From Brevibacillus sp. SYP-B805 (lineage in GTDB: Bacteria > Bacillota > Bacilli > Brevibacillales > Brevibacillaceae), in the NCBI RefSeq assembly GCF_011059135.1, contig NZ_JAALGD010000007.1, forward strand, positions 129,681 through 193,680: a DNA stretch of 64,000 bases, read 5' to 3'. Made by a program: the position numbers and the translations under genes. Position 1 is the first letter of the stretch, and every line of letters begins with the position of its first letter. Shown here in pieces: positions 45,700 to 55,669 of the stretch. The notes below the pieces were generated by a model, which worked only from the letters and a program-made list of their open reading frames with translations, made no database searches and was not told where the DNA came from.

Positions 45700-46313
45700 C
45701 GCGAACCAACCCTTTCCATATTTTTTTCGATTTGAGCCACCAGACGAAACGTTGTCGGGAGCAGATGGAGAGATTGGAGCAGAGCAGCGAATGCGTATAG
45801 GAATGCAAGATGACTGTAACCGAAATATATCAAAAATTCAGCGATCACGCAACCAAATATTAGCAGATTCAGGATAATGATTCGACATGCTTTTTTGATA
45901 GATTCTTTTGTGCTCACATAGGTATGTTCCGCCGGGGCGTAGCGATAATTAATAAAAAAGGAGACAGCGAAAAAGGAAAGAACAATCCCGTACGAAAGCA
46001 TCCTGGGGACGGAGAGATGGCTGATCGCACTGGCAGCCAATGTCATGGTCGAGACCCCCAAAATCAGGCAGGTCCATACGTTTTTGAAGTGAATGCCGCC
46101 GGTAAAGCTCCGGTGCAAAAAGTACAGAGCTGTGAGAGCGATGGTATAGAACAAAACGCCTGCCAGGGAGGAGAGGAGAACGAGCGCAGCGGCATTGAGC
46201 AGATTTATAATGGTGATCTCAATGCCGTGCGAGATTTGGTCGACGGAATACGGGCTGTCTTCCGGAATGATTCGTTTGGCCAGCCGGATCGATACTTTTT
46301 CAGTCCAACTCAT
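45696..46313 (-). CDS. agrB: AgrB-like peptide-processing membrane endopeptidase
   Basis: 205 residues from the ATG at 46313 (AAGGGG eight bases upstream). Several membrane helices surround the catalytic signature RSFTGGIHFKNVWTC: His and Cys seven residues apart, as in staphylococcal AgrB His77/Cys84. It should cut the C-terminal tail from AgrD and form the lactone or thiolactone. Downstream the propeptide gene overlaps it; upstream the sensor kinase ends 18 bases before it. Confidence 0.9.
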   Translation of the reverse strand: MSWTEKVSIRLAKRIIPEDSPYSVDQISHGIEITIINLLNAAALVLLSSLAGVLFYTIALTALYFLHRSFTGGIHFKNVWTCLILGVSTMTLAASAISHLSVPRMLSYGIVLSFFAVSFFINYRYAPAEHTYVSTKESIKKACRIIILNLLIFGCVIAEFLIYFGYSHLAFLYAFAALLQSLHLLPTTFRLVAQIEKNMERVGSR

Positions 46314-46331
46314 AGGCAGCACCCCTTCTCT

Positions 46332-47672
46332 TTATCGTGGAAAGGCTATGCGAAAACTGGTGATTCCGTTATCGGAGCGAACGCTGATGTCGCCTCCGTA
46401 TCTGTCAATTACATGCTTTACGACCGCCAGACCGACACCTCCTTCCCCGTTCCGCTTTGTCGTGAATCCCAGCTCGAAGATGCGCGCCAGTTTCTCCTGC
46501 GGGATCGTGGGGCCGCTGTTTTCAATATAGAGAAACTGTTCGGTGTCGTTCTGGCTCCAAACGAGCCGAATGAAGCGGTTCTCTTCCACTTCCTGCTGCG
46601 CCGCACGGATCGCATTGTCGAGCAGATTCCCCAGCACCTTGATCAAGTCGTTCGTCCTGATAAAAGAAAACTGGGTAGGGTTTGTGACCTGGATGGAAAA
46701 AGCGATGCGGTCGGCCAGACAGATGGCCATTTTGGAATGAAACAGCGCGGTTACGGCAGGGCTTTTGATCCCTTCCACGACTTGTCCGCTGGTCTCCACC
46801 AGGCGCTCCACTGTAGCGGCTTCCTGCAGCTGCTGCTTGACATAATCTTTGCCAAGCTCATACATGCCCTGCTGCAAAAATCCGTGAATAGCCGTGTAAT
46901 GGTTGATCGCATCATGTTTGATGGAACGTATGGCTGTCAACAGGTCATGGATGTTTTGCAAATAGGGCGTTCCGGCTTCTTCCTCGACACGGGTGATCGT
47001 CTGCGACAGGTAAGAGCGGAACAACAAGATCATAATCACAAACAACACGAAGATGGCCAATTGCAGGAATGCTTGCTGTTTCGTGGAAAGAATCAGCAAA
47101 AAATCAGAGTTGTACAGCACCATGAAGAAGGAAGTATTCAGAAACAGAATCAGCAGAAATTCAATGCTTCCCACAAGGATGAGCCAAAACAGATAGTTGT
47201 TGTTTCTTTTTTGGGGCACAAGGTGCCGAATATCAAATCTGGTTTTCCGCAAAAGAAAAGCGGTCAGAAACAACGTGCCCAGATAGCTGAAGCTGCCCAA
47301 ATATTGGTAAAACGGTGAGTGAAAGACATCGTTTAACGTCATTTGAAATGCGTTAAACATCATCGTTACGAGGAGTTCTGCAAGGCTGATTACAGCAAAG
47401 GCACTCGTGCTGATGAAGACCGATAACACCATGTTTTCTTTAAAGAAGAGAATCAGGAAAAGCGTCATGATGACAAACAAAGAAAGAATGCGCAGTTGAT
47501 AGGGAATGCCAAAAAATGCGATCACTTCACCGGCAGCTGCCATGATACAGCTGAATGTCAGCACTTTTTTCCACTGCGGGCGGATTGATAGATTGAAAAA
47601 AGCAAAACCGATCATCGTCATTAAAAAGGCTTCGGGAATATCGATGAACAAGAACCGGACGATGAATTCCAC
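46332..47672 (-). CDS. agrC: AgrC-like sensor histidine kinase
   Basis: 446 residues from GTG 47672 (AAAGGGGG seven bases upstream). Six or seven membrane helices cover about 1-210. A dimerisation box with the phospho-His follows (IKHDAINHYTAIHGFL), then a GHKL ATPase with the N-box LLDNAIRAAQ and G-box GEGGVGLAVVKHVIDRYGG. This is the AgrC/LytS-type kinase that senses a secreted peptide. It is first in the operon, opposite to the usual agrBDCA order. No LytTR response regulator (AgrA) is encoded in the window. Confidence 0.88.
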   Translation of the reverse strand: MEFIVRFLFIDIPEAFLMTMIGFAFFNLSIRPQWKKVLTFSCIMAAAGEVIAFFGIPYQLRILSLFVIMTLFLILFFKENMVLSVFISTSAFAVISLAELLVTMMFNAFQMTLNDVFHSPFYQYLGSFSYLGTLFLTAFLLRKTRFDIRHLVPQKRNNNYLFWLILVGSIEFLLILFLNTSFFMVLYNSDFLLILSTKQQAFLQLAIFVLFVIMILLFRSYLSQTITRVEEEAGTPYLQNIHDLLTAIRSIKHDAINHYTAIHGFLQQGMYELGKDYVKQQLQEAATVERLVETSGQVVEGIKSPAVTALFHSKMAICLADRIAFSIQVTNPTQFSFIRTNDLIKVLGNLLDNAIRAAQQEVEENRFIRLVWSQNDTEQFLYIENSGPTIPQEKLARIFELGFTTKRNGEGGVGLAVVKHVIDRYGGDISVRSDNGITSFRIAFPR

Positions 47673-47825
47673 CCGTGTTCCCCCTTTCAAATTCGGAATC
47701 TATGGGTCTTTGGTGTGAAAGATTTGCACCATTCAAAGCCGAGGCTGTTATTGGAGTCATGGGCGAAAGGGCAGGAGAAAGAGGGAAATGCAACCATTTC
47801 TCCATCCCTATCTTACTGTAAATGC

Positions 47826-47884
47826 TTGAAGCAAGTAAATCTTAGGTATAATTCCTGCCGGGAAGCAGGACAGGTTGTCCTGCG
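47826..47884 (+). promoter_or_regulatory. hprK promoter and leader with mutually exclusive hairpins
   Basis: TATAAT at 47847 with TTGAAG at 47826 (15-base spacer). The early transcript can form TCCTGC-CGGGAA-GCAGGA (47853-47870) or GCAGGAC-AGGTT-GTCCTGC (47865-47883), which share bases, so only one can exist at a time. No T run follows. Confidence 0.45.
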
Positions 47885-47952
47885 GTACCGCGGTTCGCTA
47901 CAATGGAAATACGGATGCAGGACAGAGATCCCATGCGAAAGGGAGAGAGAGC

Positions 47953-48885
47953 ATGCGCAAGACGAAAGTAAGCCACGTGATGGAGCATTTTAAAATGAAA
48001 GTGCTAAGCGGCGAAGAAGGGCTGGGACGGGAGATTACGGTTACGGACTTAAGCCGTCCCGGACTGCAGCTGGCCGGTTATTATTCGCATTATCCCGCCG
48101 AGCGCATTCAACTCTTCGGATTAACCGAAATCGAATTCCTGGCAACGCTCTCCCGCGAAGAGCGGATCGAACGCATGAACGTGTTGATGGACGAGCGGAC
48201 CCCATGCTTTGTTGTGGCGAGGAATTTGTCGGTCAGTCCGGAGGTTCTGGAGATATCCAACCAGCGTCAGCTGCCGATTCTGCAATCCCCCCTGGCGACC
48301 ACGTCGCTGGTGAGCAAGCTGACTAACTTCCTGGAGAATCGGCTGGCACCGACCACCACCATCCATGGGGTGCTAACCGATATCTACGGGGTCGGGGTCT
48401 TGATCACCGGATCGAGCGGGATCGGGAAGAGCGAGGCGGCCCTGGAACTGGTCAAGCGCGGCCATCGGCTGGTGGCCGACGATGCTGTAGAGATACGGCA
48501 GACGCAGGCCGGACAGCTGGTCGGCAGCGCACCCGAATTGATCCAGCATCTGCTGGAAATCCGCGGCGTCGGCATCATCAACATCATGACCATGTTCGGT
48601 GCCGGTGCCGTCCGCAATGTGAAAAACATCGCCATGGTGGTCCAACTGGAATTGTGGGAGCAGCACAAGCAGTATGAACGGCTCGGCCTGGATGAAGAAA
48701 AGATCAAAATCATGGATACGGAGATCCCGCTGATTACCATTCCGGTGCGGCCGGGCCGCAACCTGGCGGTGATTATCGAGGTGGCGGCGATGAACTTCCG
48801 TCTGAAGCGGATGGGGTACAACGCAGCCGTCCACTTTACCAAAAAGCTCACGGAAGCGATTGAAGACAGCGATGCGGATCTGTAG
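47953..48885 (+). CDS. hprK: HPr kinase/phosphorylase
   Basis: 310 residues from the ATG at 47953 (AAAGGGAGAGAGAG upstream). P-loop [14 protein letters not shown], followed by the HPrK signature around [20 protein letters not shown] and the K4-type motif in the C-terminal third. It phosphorylates HPr on Ser46 in response to glycolytic intermediates and so drives CcpA-dependent catabolite control. This makes cre sites elsewhere in the window plausible. In B. subtilis lgt and ppaX lie between hprK and yvoF; both are missing here. Confidence 0.95.
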   Translation: MRKTKVSHVMEHFKMKVLSGEEGLGREITVTDLSRPGLQLAGYYSHYPAERIQLFGLTEIEFLATLSREERIERMNVLMDERTPCFVVARNLSVSPEVLEISNQRQLPILQSPLATTSLVSKLTNFLENRLAPTTTIHGVLTDIYGVGVLITGSSGIGKSEAALELVKRGHRLVADDAVEIRQTQAGQLVGSAPELIQHLLEIRGVGIINIMTMFGAGAVRNVKNIAMVVQLELWEQHKQYERLGLDEEKIKIMDTEIPLITIPVRPGRNLAVIIEVAAMNFRLKRMGYNAAVHFTKKLTEAIEDSDADL

Positions 48886-48903
48886 GAGAAGAGGGAACAG
48901 CGC

Positions 48904-49392
48904 ATGAGGCGGACCACAAGATATCCGGTCAACGGTGCCAATCCGCTTTGGCAGATGTATCGGACCGTAAGCTTTTGGAAGGTCGTGAAAAATTTTATCG
49001 TGATTCAGATCGCCCGCTACTGCCCGTTCCTTTCCTGGAAGAACTGGCTGTACCGGACGTTTCTGGGCATGAAGGTCGGGGATCACAGTGCGATTGCGCT
49101 GATGGTGATGATGGATATCATGTTTCCCGAAAAGATCTCGATCGGTTCCAATTGCGTGATCGGCTACAATACGACGATTCTTGCCCATGAATATCTGGTT
49201 GATGAGTATCGGCTCGGTGAGGTTGTGATCGGCGACAGGGTGTTGATCGGCGCCAATTCCACCATTTTGCCGGGGGTTGTCATTGGAGAGGGTGCAGTGG
49301 TGGCTGCCGGGACACTGGTTCACAAGGATGTGCCGCCGGGTGCTTTTGTCGGAGGCAATCCGATGCAGATCATCCGGGAAGCGGAGCGGTAA
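48904..49392 (+). CDS. yvoF: Hexapeptide-repeat acetyltransferase (YvoF-like)
   Basis: 162 residues. A short N-terminal region precedes a left-handed beta-helix made of hexapeptide repeats: [54 protein letters not shown], ending in [11 protein letters not shown]. The His in AHEYL is the likely acetyl-transfer residue. The acceptor sugar or alcohol is unknown. It follows hprK by 18 bases and is followed by a terminator. Confidence 0.87.
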   Translation: MRRTTRYPVNGANPLWQMYRTVSFWKVVKNFIVIQIARYCPFLSWKNWLYRTFLGMKVGDHSAIALMVMMDIMFPEKISIGSNCVIGYNTTILAHEYLVDEYRLGEVVIGDRVLIGANSTILPGVVIGEGAVVAAGTLVHKDVPPGAFVGGNPMQIIREAER

Positions 49393-49396
49393 GTTC

Positions 49397-49436
49397 GACA
49401 GGGTGGGGGGCTTGTTGCTCCCCCCCTGTCTTTTTT
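49397..49436 (+). terminator. Terminator of hprK-yvoF
   Basis: Stem GACAGGGTGGGGGG / CCCCCCCTGTC with a bulge, then six T. Confidence 0.88.
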
Positions 49437-49451
49437 GTATTCATTGGCTAT

Positions 49452-49492
49452 CGCCGAGTGGGTGGAGCGTTCGCTTAAGTCGGCGGGGTATT
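49452..49492 (+). repeat. Partial copy C of the repeated RNA hairpin
   Basis: CGCCGA / TCGGCG stem. The 3' part AGCGTTCGCTTAAGTCGGCG and the following GGGT match copy B (56371) with a single change. The 5' segment of the element is missing, and there is no good T run. Confidence 0.45.
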
Positions 49493-49501
49493 CTTACAAA
49501 T

Positions 49502-49650
49502 AAAAAAGCAATCCCCTTGCGGCAAAGGGAATCACTTCCGTATGAGATACGGTAACTGGCTGGCAGTGGTACCTTGATGAAGGTACGGTAGCCCCTTTAG
49601 TTTTGCGCCGCTGACTTTCGCCAGGTTTGCCTTTGTCGCTCGTTATGCGG
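49502..49650 (-). ncRNA. Cyclic-di-GMP-I (GEMM) riboswitch with terminator, no gene behind it
   Basis: On the minus strand the sequence runs GCGACAAAGGCAAACC, a TGGC-GAAA-GTCA tetraloop stem, GGCGCAAAACTAAAGGGGCT, a GGTACC-type arm and GCCAGTTACCG. These are the conserved blocks of the c-di-GMP-I aptamer (GGCAAACC, GAAA loop, CGCAAA, GCCAGnTACCG). Aptamer about 49550-49645. A terminator (stem around CCCTTTGCCGCAAGGGG, then TTTTTT) follows at 49533-49502. The next bases are antisense to the acetyltransferase gene; the nearest same-strand gene, agrC, starts 1.8 kb away. It is oriented away from the his operon. Confidence 0.78.
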
Positions 49651-49741
49651 TTATCTTTTCCAATTTCATCATAACAAATATTCGGAAAAGGGTGTAGAGG
49701 AAATTGTAATCCTTCTAATTGTGCGACAATTCATATTCCCG

Positions 49742-49770
49742 TTGACCTCCCTTCATTTCCGTGTTAATCT
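49742..49770 (+). promoter_or_regulatory. Likely sigma-A promoter of the his operon
   Basis: TTGACC (49742), 17 bases, TAATCT (49765). An inverted repeat ACACTTTA / TAAAGTGT (49784-49814) lies between it and hisZ and could be an operator or leader hairpin. I see no T-box or histidine-rich leader peptide. Confidence 0.55.
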
Positions 49771-49831
49771 TCAGTTATCTTCTTACACTTTAGTTTATTA
49801 GCAGAGTAAAGTGTGTTCGGGAGGAACTGCC

Positions 49832-51013
49832 ATGAGCAAGCCGTTGGTGTTTGAAAAACCGCTAGGGATGCGGGATATACTGCCGGAGTCGCTGGCGAAG
49901 CAACGGCATTTGGAAAAGCTTTTGCGGGCATGCATCACCCAATGGGGGTATGAGGAGATCATCACCCCTTCCCTGGAGTATTACGATACCGTGGGAGTAG
50001 CCAGCGTGACGCTGGCAGACCGGATGTTCAAGCTGTTGGATAAACAGGGACACACCGTGGTACTGCGTCCGGATATGACAACCCCGATTGCGCGTGTGGT
50101 CTCTTCTCTTTATAAAAATGTTCCGCTGCCGATCCGGCTCTTTTACCAGACCAATGTTTTCCGGGCGCAGGAGAAGGAAGCCGGGCGCAACGCCGAGTTT
50201 TTCCAGACCGGCGTGGAATTGATCGGGGACGGCACGGTGGACGCCGATGCGGAAGCCATTGCGCTGGCGGTCTTTTGCCTGAGAGCGGCGGAGGTGCCGG
50301 CCTTTAAGATTGCGGTCGGGCATGTTGACTTTGTGGACGGCTTGCTGGAAGAGACGGTTCCGGATGAAGCGGTGCAGGCGCAGCTGCGGCAGTATTTGCA
50401 CGATCGGGATTACGTCGGGTACCGGCATCTGGTTGATGGGCTCCCCATCCCCGAAGAGCACCGGCACAGACTGCGGGCCTTGCTCCATCTGCGCGGAGGC
50501 GGGAACAAGATCGCGGAAGCGCATGCGCTGACGGTAAACGGGAAGGCGCGCAGGGCGGTGCAGACCATCGCCTCCCTGTGGGAAGCGCTGGACGCATACG
50601 GGGTGACCGATGATCTGCTGCTCGACTTCAATCTGATCAGCAACCTGAATTACTACACCGGCATTGTGTTTGAAGGATATGCCGCCGATCTCGGTTCCCC
50701 CTTGCTGGGCGGCGGGCGTTACGATCATTTGCTTGGTCAGTTTGGACGGCCCGCCCCGGCGACCGGATTCGCGTTGAAGATGGACCGGCTGATGCAGGTG
50801 ACCGCCGTGGCGGTGCCGGATCAACAAGAGCGGATTCTGATCGGATATACGCCTGACCGGCGCGCGGAAGCCCTCAAGGAAGCGCAGCGATTGCGGGAGG
50901 CAGGCAGCATCGTGGTGACGCGGATGGTGGAGAATGAAGCCGACTTTTTCGCCAACCGACATGAGACGGCGGGCAGGGTGATGTTTCTTACCGGGAAGGA
51001 GGATGGCCGATGA
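49832..51013 (+). CDS. hisZ: ATP phosphoribosyltransferase regulatory subunit
   Basis: 393 residues from the ATG at 49832 (GGGAGGAAC upstream). It is a HisRS-like protein ([59 protein letters not shown]) without the tRNA-binding C-terminal domain, i.e. a HisZ paralogue. It is required because the HisG encoded next is the short form. The start of hisG overlaps by 4 bases. Confidence 0.93.
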   Translation: MSKPLVFEKPLGMRDILPESLAKQRHLEKLLRACITQWGYEEIITPSLEYYDTVGVASVTLADRMFKLLDKQGHTVVLRPDMTTPIARVVSSLYKNVPLPIRLFYQTNVFRAQEKEAGRNAEFFQTGVELIGDGTVDADAEAIALAVFCLRAAEVPAFKIAVGHVDFVDGLLEETVPDEAVQAQLRQYLHDRDYVGYRHLVDGLPIPEEHRHRLRALLHLRGGGNKIAEAHALTVNGKARRAVQTIASLWEALDAYGVTDDLLLDFNLISNLNYYTGIVFEGYAADLGSPLLGGGRYDHLLGQFGRPAPATGFALKMDRLMQVTAVAVPDQQERILIGYTPDRRAEALKEAQRLREAGSIVVTRMVENEADFFANRHETAGRVMFLTGKEDGR

Positions 51014-51666
51014 GCAGGGGCGCACAGGGGCAAAAGCTGACGATTGCCATGCCGAAAGGGCGCATCTTCGAGGAAGCGGTCGGGTTCCTGCAGCAGGCGG
51101 GCCTGCAGGCGACCGGTGAGCTGAAAGAGTCCCGCAAGCTGATTATCCCGGTGGAAGGAACCAACCTGCAGTTTCTCCTTGCCAAGCCGATGGATGTTCC
51201 GACCTACGTGGAATATGGCGTGGCGGACGTGGGCGTGGTGGGCAAGGATGTGCTGCTCGAAGAAGAGCGCGATGTGTATGAACTGCTGGACCTGCGGATC
51301 GGCTTCTGCCGCATGATGGTGGCCGGACTGCCCGGTTGGAAGCCGACGGAAGCGCCCCGTGTGGCGACCAAATATCCGCGGATTGCTTCCCGGTTCTTTC
51401 GCGAGCAGGGCCAGCAGGTGGAAGTGATCAAGCTGAACGGTTCGGTGGAATTGGCGCCGTTGATCGGGCTGGCTGATCGGATCGTCGATATCGTTTCGAC
51501 GGGCCAGACGCTGAGAGAGAACGGCCTGGTGGAGCTGGAGCATATCTGCGACATCACGACCCGGCTGATTGCCAACCGCGCCAGCTACCGCATGAAAAGC
51601 GAAGAGGTGGATACGATCGCCCAGCTGTTCTGGCGGGCGATTCCGAGGAGGGAGAGCAACGGATGA
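51010..51666 (+). CDS. hisG: ATP phosphoribosyltransferase, short form
   Basis: 218 residues: [35 protein letters not shown] and the PRPP-binding [15 protein letters not shown]. It lacks the C-terminal ACT-like regulatory domain of long HisG and needs HisZ for activity and feedback control. First step of histidine synthesis. It overlaps hisD by 4 bases. Confidence 0.95.
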   Translation: MSRGAQGQKLTIAMPKGRIFEEAVGFLQQAGLQATGELKESRKLIIPVEGTNLQFLLAKPMDVPTYVEYGVADVGVVGKDVLLEEERDVYELLDLRIGFCRMMVAGLPGWKPTEAPRVATKYPRIASRFFREQGQQVEVIKLNGSVELAPLIGLADRIVDIVSTGQTLRENGLVELEHICDITTRLIANRASYRMKSEEVDTIAQLFWRAIPRRESNG

Positions 51667-52949
51667 TTCGTTTGGTGGAGGCGGCCCGTTTTGAGACGAG
51701 ACGGAGCCTGGAGAGCGGCACGCAGGCCCAGCAGGATGCCGTACGGACGATCCTGGCGCGGGTGAAAGCGGAAGGCGACGCTGCGGTGCGGGCGTATACA
51801 GAAGCGTTTGACCGCGTTACGCTGCAAGATTTCCGGGTCTGCGAGGAAGAGTATGCGGAGGCGGAGCGGCTGGTGCCGTCCGAAGTGGCGGCGGCGCTGC
51901 GCGAAGCGGCGGAGAATATCCGTGATTATCACCGCCGCCAGCTGCGGCAGTCCTGGTTCACGACCAAAGAGAGCGGCACGCTGCTCGGCCAGATCATCCG
52001 CCCCTTGAAGCGCGTCGGGTTGTACGTCCCGGGGGGAACGGCGGCGTATCCCTCATCCGTCCTGATGAATGCCATCCCGGCGCAAATCGCCGGGGTCAAG
52101 GAGATCGTGATCACGACGCCGCCCGGCAAGGATGGCAGGATCAATCCGGCGATCCTGGTGGCGGCGCGCATCGCGGGTGTGCATGAGATTTACAAGGTGG
52201 GCGGCGCCCAGGCGATTGCGGCGCTGACCTACGGGACGGAACAGATTGCGCCCGTGGATAAAATCGTCGGTCCGGGCAACATCTATGTCGCCCTGGCCAA
52301 GCGAGAAGTATTCGGGCTGGTTGATATCGACATGGTGGCAGGCCCGAGCGAGGTCGTGGTCCTGGCCGATGAGACGGCCGACCCGCGTTACGTGGCGGCC
52401 GATCTGCTGTCGCAGGCGGAGCACGATCCCCTTTCCTCCGCCGTCCTGGTAACGCCATCCCGGTCGCTTGGGGAAGCGGTGGCTGCCGAGCTGGAGAAGC
52501 AGTTGGCCGAGCTGCCGCGCCGGGAGATTGCCGAAGCGTCCATCCGCAACCATGGGGCAATCTGCCTGGTCAAGGATCTGGAGGAAGGGTTTGAAGTCGT
52601 CAACAGGCTGGCTCCGGAGCATCTGGAGCTGCTGATCCGGGAGCCGATTGAACATCTGGGAAAAGTGGCAAACGCCGGGGCCATCTTTTTGGGCCCGTAC
52701 AGCTCGGAGCCGGTGGGCGACTATTTCGCGGGGACCAACCACGTGATCCCCACCAACGGCACGGCCCGGTTCTCATCGCCGCTGTCGGTGGATGATTTTG
52801 TGAAGAAATCGAGCGTCGTCTCCTACAGCAAGCAGGATTTGCAGGCGAATGGCGCCAAAATCATCGCGCTGGCGGAACAGGAAGGCTTGACCGCCCACGC
52901 GCGCGCCATTCAGGTGCGTCTCGACGATTTTGCCAAACGGGGGGAGTAA
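51663..52949 (+). CDS. hisD: Histidinol dehydrogenase
   Basis: 428 residues: [41 protein letters not shown], the SQAEHDP zinc/active-site region and LAPEHLELL with the catalytic Glu-His. Two NAD-dependent oxidations turn histidinol into histidine. One base separates its stop from the hisB start. Confidence 0.96.
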   Translation: MIRLVEAARFETRRSLESGTQAQQDAVRTILARVKAEGDAAVRAYTEAFDRVTLQDFRVCEEEYAEAERLVPSEVAAALREAAENIRDYHRRQLRQSWFTTKESGTLLGQIIRPLKRVGLYVPGGTAAYPSSVLMNAIPAQIAGVKEIVITTPPGKDGRINPAILVAARIAGVHEIYKVGGAQAIAALTYGTEQIAPVDKIVGPGNIYVALAKREVFGLVDIDMVAGPSEVVVLADETADPRYVAADLLSQAEHDPLSSAVLVTPSRSLGEAVAAELEKQLAELPRREIAEASIRNHGAICLVKDLEEGFEVVNRLAPEHLELLIREPIEHLGKVANAGAIFLGPYSSEPVGDYFAGTNHVIPTNGTARFSSPLSVDDFVKKSSVVSYSKQDLQANGAKIIALAEQEGLTAHARAIQVRLDDFAKRGE

Positions 52950-52950
52950 G

Positions 52951-53553
52951 ATGGAGAGCAGCCAGCAGCAGCGCAGCGCACGCATAGACCGAAAAACCAA
53001 TGAGACGGAGATCTCGCTTGCCTTTGCCATTGACGGGGAAGGGCGCAGTGAACTGGACACCGGCGTTCCTTTTCTCAGCCACATGCTGGATCTGTTCGCC
53101 CGCCACGGCCACTTTGATCTGACCGTGAAGGCCAAGGGCGATATCGAGATCGATTACCATCATACGGTGGAGGATATCGCCATCTGTCTGGGGCAGGCCT
53201 TGCGGGAAGCCTTGGGAGACAAGAATGGCATCAAGCGCTACGGCAGCGCCTTCGTGCCGATGGATGAGGCGCTTGCCCACGTGGTGATTGACCTGAGCAA
53301 CCGGCCTCATCTGGAGTACCGGGCGGCTTACCCTTCCGCGCAGGTGGGCCAATTCCCGACCGAGCTGGTTCACGAGTTTCTCTGGAAGCTGGCGCTGGAA
53401 GCGCGGATGAACCTGCACGTCATCCTTCATTATGGTCTCAATACCCACCACATGATTGAAGCGATTTTCAAAGCGCTGGGACGGGCGCTGGATGAAGCAA
53501 CGACGATTGATCCGCGCGTCAAGGGCGTGCCGTCGACAAAAGGGGTTTTGTAA
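52951..53553 (+). CDS. hisB: Imidazoleglycerol-phosphate dehydratase
   Basis: 200 residues from the ATG at 52951 (GGGGGAG upstream), the single-function short form. [22 protein letters not shown] and [16 protein letters not shown], then [18 protein letters not shown], provide the manganese-binding His-rich motifs. It has no histidinol-phosphatase domain, so that enzyme must be encoded elsewhere. Confidence 0.96.
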   Translation: MESSQQQRSARIDRKTNETEISLAFAIDGEGRSELDTGVPFLSHMLDLFARHGHFDLTVKAKGDIEIDYHHTVEDIAICLGQALREALGDKNGIKRYGSAFVPMDEALAHVVIDLSNRPHLEYRAAYPSAQVGQFPTELVHEFLWKLALEARMNLHVILHYGLNTHHMIEAIFKALGRALDEATTIDPRVKGVPSTKGVL

Positions 53554-53554
53554 C

Positions 53555-54175
53555 ATGATCGGCGTGATCGATTATGGCATGGGAAATCTGTACAGCTTGG
53601 GCAAGGCGTTGGAGCGTCTCAGCTGCGCTTACGAATTGGCGTCGGAAGCGGAGAAGCTGGATCGCTATGACGGGCTGATTCTGCCGGGGGTCGGCGCGTT
53701 TGGCGATGCCATGCGCAATATCCGCACGCTGGGGCTGGAGACGCCGATACGCCGTTATGCGGAAAGCGGCCGCCCGATTCTGGGCATCTGTCTCGGCATG
53801 CAGCTGCTCTTTACCGCGAGCGAAGAGCATGGGCAGCATGAAGGGCTTCATCTGCTTGCCGGGGAAGCGGTTCGCTTTCGCGGGGACTTTAAGGTACCTC
53901 ACATGGGCTGGAACCAGCTGCGGCTGAAGAAAGCGAACCACCCGCTGCTCGCGGAGGTGCGGGACGGCGATTATGTCTATTTTGTCCACTCGTATCATGT
54001 GCGGGTGCAGGATGATGCGGACTTGCTGGCCATCACCGACTATCACCAGGATGTCACGGCGATCGTGGCGCGGGGCAATGTATACGGGATGCAGTTTCAC
54101 CCGGAGAAAAGCGGCGAGACAGGCATGCGCCTGTTGGCCAATTTCGCCGGGCTGTGCGAGGGGGTTTTGCGATGA
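53555..54175 (+). CDS. hisH: Imidazole glycerol phosphate synthase, glutaminase subunit
   Basis: 206 residues from the ATG at 53555, one base after hisB. Class I amidotransferase: the nucleophile is Cys in [12 protein letters not shown], the oxyanion region [11 protein letters not shown], and the His/Glu pair in [12 protein letters not shown]. It supplies ammonia to HisF. hisA overlaps by 4 bases. Confidence 0.95.
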   Translation: MIGVIDYGMGNLYSLGKALERLSCAYELASEAEKLDRYDGLILPGVGAFGDAMRNIRTLGLETPIRRYAESGRPILGICLGMQLLFTASEEHGQHEGLHLLAGEAVRFRGDFKVPHMGWNQLRLKKANHPLLAEVRDGDYVYFVHSYHVRVQDDADLLAITDYHQDVTAIVARGNVYGMQFHPEKSGETGMRLLANFAGLCEGVLR

Positions 54176-54921
54176 GCTTCACCATCTATCCGGCCATTGA
54201 TATTCGCGGCGGCAAATGTGTCCGGCTGTTTCAGGGCGACTACGCCCAAGAGACGGTTTATGGCGATTCGCCGCTGGCTGTTGCGCGGGAATGGGAGTCC
54301 CAAGGAGCGGCATGGCTGCATCTTGTCGACCTGGATGGAGCGAAGGAAGGCAGACCGGTCAACTTCGAGCTGATCGCCTCGATCGCGCGGGAAGTAAAGG
54401 TGCCCGTACAGGTTGGAGGGGGCATCCGTACGGAAGGCGATATCGCAGCGTATCTGGAAGCGGGCGTCGCGCGGGTGATTCTGGGGACGGCCGCCATGGA
54501 AGACCGGCCGTTCACCGAAAAGGTGCTGCGTGCCTACGGGCCGCGCATCGCCGTCGGATTGGACTGCCGGGGCGGCTGTGTGGCGACCCGCGGATGGCTG
54601 ACCACCACGGATGTGAAGGCCGTTGATCTGGCGGCCGAGCTGGTCGGCTATGGAGCCGAAACGTTCATTTATACGGACATCGCTCGCGACGGTACCTTGA
54701 CCGGTCCGAACGTCACGGAGATTGTGGAGCTCGCGCGCGCCACGAAGAAACAGGTGATTGCCTCCGGCGGGGTAAGCGCGGTGGAAGACCTGCAGGCGCT
54801 GGCGGCGTATGCGGCGGAAGGGGTAGGCGGGGCCATCGTCGGCAAGGCGCTCTATACCGGTGCTATCAAGCTGAGCGACGCGCTCAGCCAGGTAGGGGGA
54901 CGTGGTACCCATGCTGGCTAA
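54172..54921 (+). CDS. hisA: ProFAR isomerase
   Basis: 249 residues. TIM barrel starting with the catalytic Asp in [20 protein letters not shown]; the half-barrel phosphate motifs [13 protein letters not shown] and [15 protein letters not shown] are clear. It carries out the Amadori rearrangement before the HisHF step. ATG overlaps the hisH stop; its end overlaps hisF by 11 bases. Confidence 0.95.
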   Translation: MSFTIYPAIDIRGGKCVRLFQGDYAQETVYGDSPLAVAREWESQGAAWLHLVDLDGAKEGRPVNFELIASIAREVKVPVQVGGGIRTEGDIAAYLEAGVARVILGTAAMEDRPFTEKVLRAYGPRIAVGLDCRGGCVATRGWLTTTDVKAVDLAAELVGYGAETFIYTDIARDGTLTGPNVTEIVELARATKKQVIASGGVSAVEDLQALAAYAAEGVGGAIVGKALYTGAIKLSDALSQVGGRGTHAG

Positions 54922-55669
54922 GCGGATCATTCCCTGTCTGGACGTGAAAGAGGGGCGGGTCGTCAAAGGCGTGCAGTTCCTGGGGCTGCGGGACGCCGGC
55001 GATCCCGTCGAACTGGCGGCCAAATACAGCCGGGAAGGGGCGGACGAGCTGGTTTTCCTCGATATCTCCGCCTCCCATGAAGGACGCAAAACCATGATCG
55101 ACGTCATCGAACGCACCGCCGCCCATATCACGATCCCGTTCACGGTGGGGGGCGGCATCAATCAGGTGGAGGATATGAAACGCATCCTGCGGGCGGGGGC
55201 CGACAAAATCTCGCTAAACACCGCGGCTGTCCTGCGGCCCGAACTGATTCGCGAGGGGGCGACCGTCTTCGGTTCCCAATGCATCGTCGTCGCGATCGAC
55301 GCCCGCCGGACAGGGGAGAACAAATGGGAAGTCTTTACCCATGGCGGACGCAACGGAACCGGCCGGGACGCGGTCGAATGGGCGCAGGAAGTGGAAGCGC
55401 TGGGCGCCGGGGAGATCCTCCTGACCAGCATGGATGCCGACGGCGGGAAAACGGGGTATGATCTCGCGTTGACGCGGGCTGTTTCCGAAGCGGTCGGGAT
55501 TCCCGTGATCGCGTCGGGGGGAGCGGGGGCCGCCGCCCATTTCGTGGAAGTCTTTACGGAAGGGAAAGCGGACGCCGCTTTGGCCGCCTCCATTTTCCAC
55601 TATGAAGAGACATCGATTGCCATGGTGAAACGTTACTTGCAGCAGAAGGGAGTCGTGGTTCGCCCATGA
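54911..55669 (+). CDS. hisF: Imidazole glycerol phosphate synthase, cyclase subunit
   Basis: 252 residues from the ATG at 54911; GTG at 54902 is too close to the GGGGG site. [18 protein letters not shown] carries the first catalytic Asp, [11 protein letters not shown] the second, and [15 protein letters not shown] is a phosphate-binding loop. It forms the imidazole ring with HisH ammonia. Confidence 0.95.
   Translation: MLAKRIIPCLDVKEGRVVKGVQFLGLRDAGDPVELAAKYSREGADELVFLDISASHEGRKTMIDVIERTAAHITIPFTVGGGINQVEDMKRILRAGADKISLNTAAVLRPELIREGATVFGSQCIVVAIDARRTGENKWEVFTHGGRNGTGRDAVEWAQEVEALGAGEILLTSMDADGGKTGYDLALTRAVSEAVGIPVIASGGAGAAAHFVEVFTEGKADAALAASIFHYEETSIAMVKRYLQQKGVVVRP

Noticed and set aside
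45924..47318. A 464-codon plus-strand frame across the agr-like locus
   Set aside because: Antisense to agrB and agrC, Gln/His/Arg-rich, no ribosome site and no recognisable domain.
47884..47894. GCGGTACCGCGG before hprK, similar to the T-box antiterminator GGTACCGCGG
   Set aside because: The required AGGGTGGTACC context, specifier loop and terminator are missing, and hprK is not an amino-acid gene.
49392..49470. A 24-codon minus-strand frame downstream of the c-di-GMP riboswitch as its target gene
   Set aside because: No ribosome site, it runs through the yvoF terminator hairpin, and the product is low-complexity.
49832..51013. Histidyl-tRNA synthetase
   Set aside because: Lacks the anticodon-binding domain and is followed by short-form hisG, so it is HisZ.
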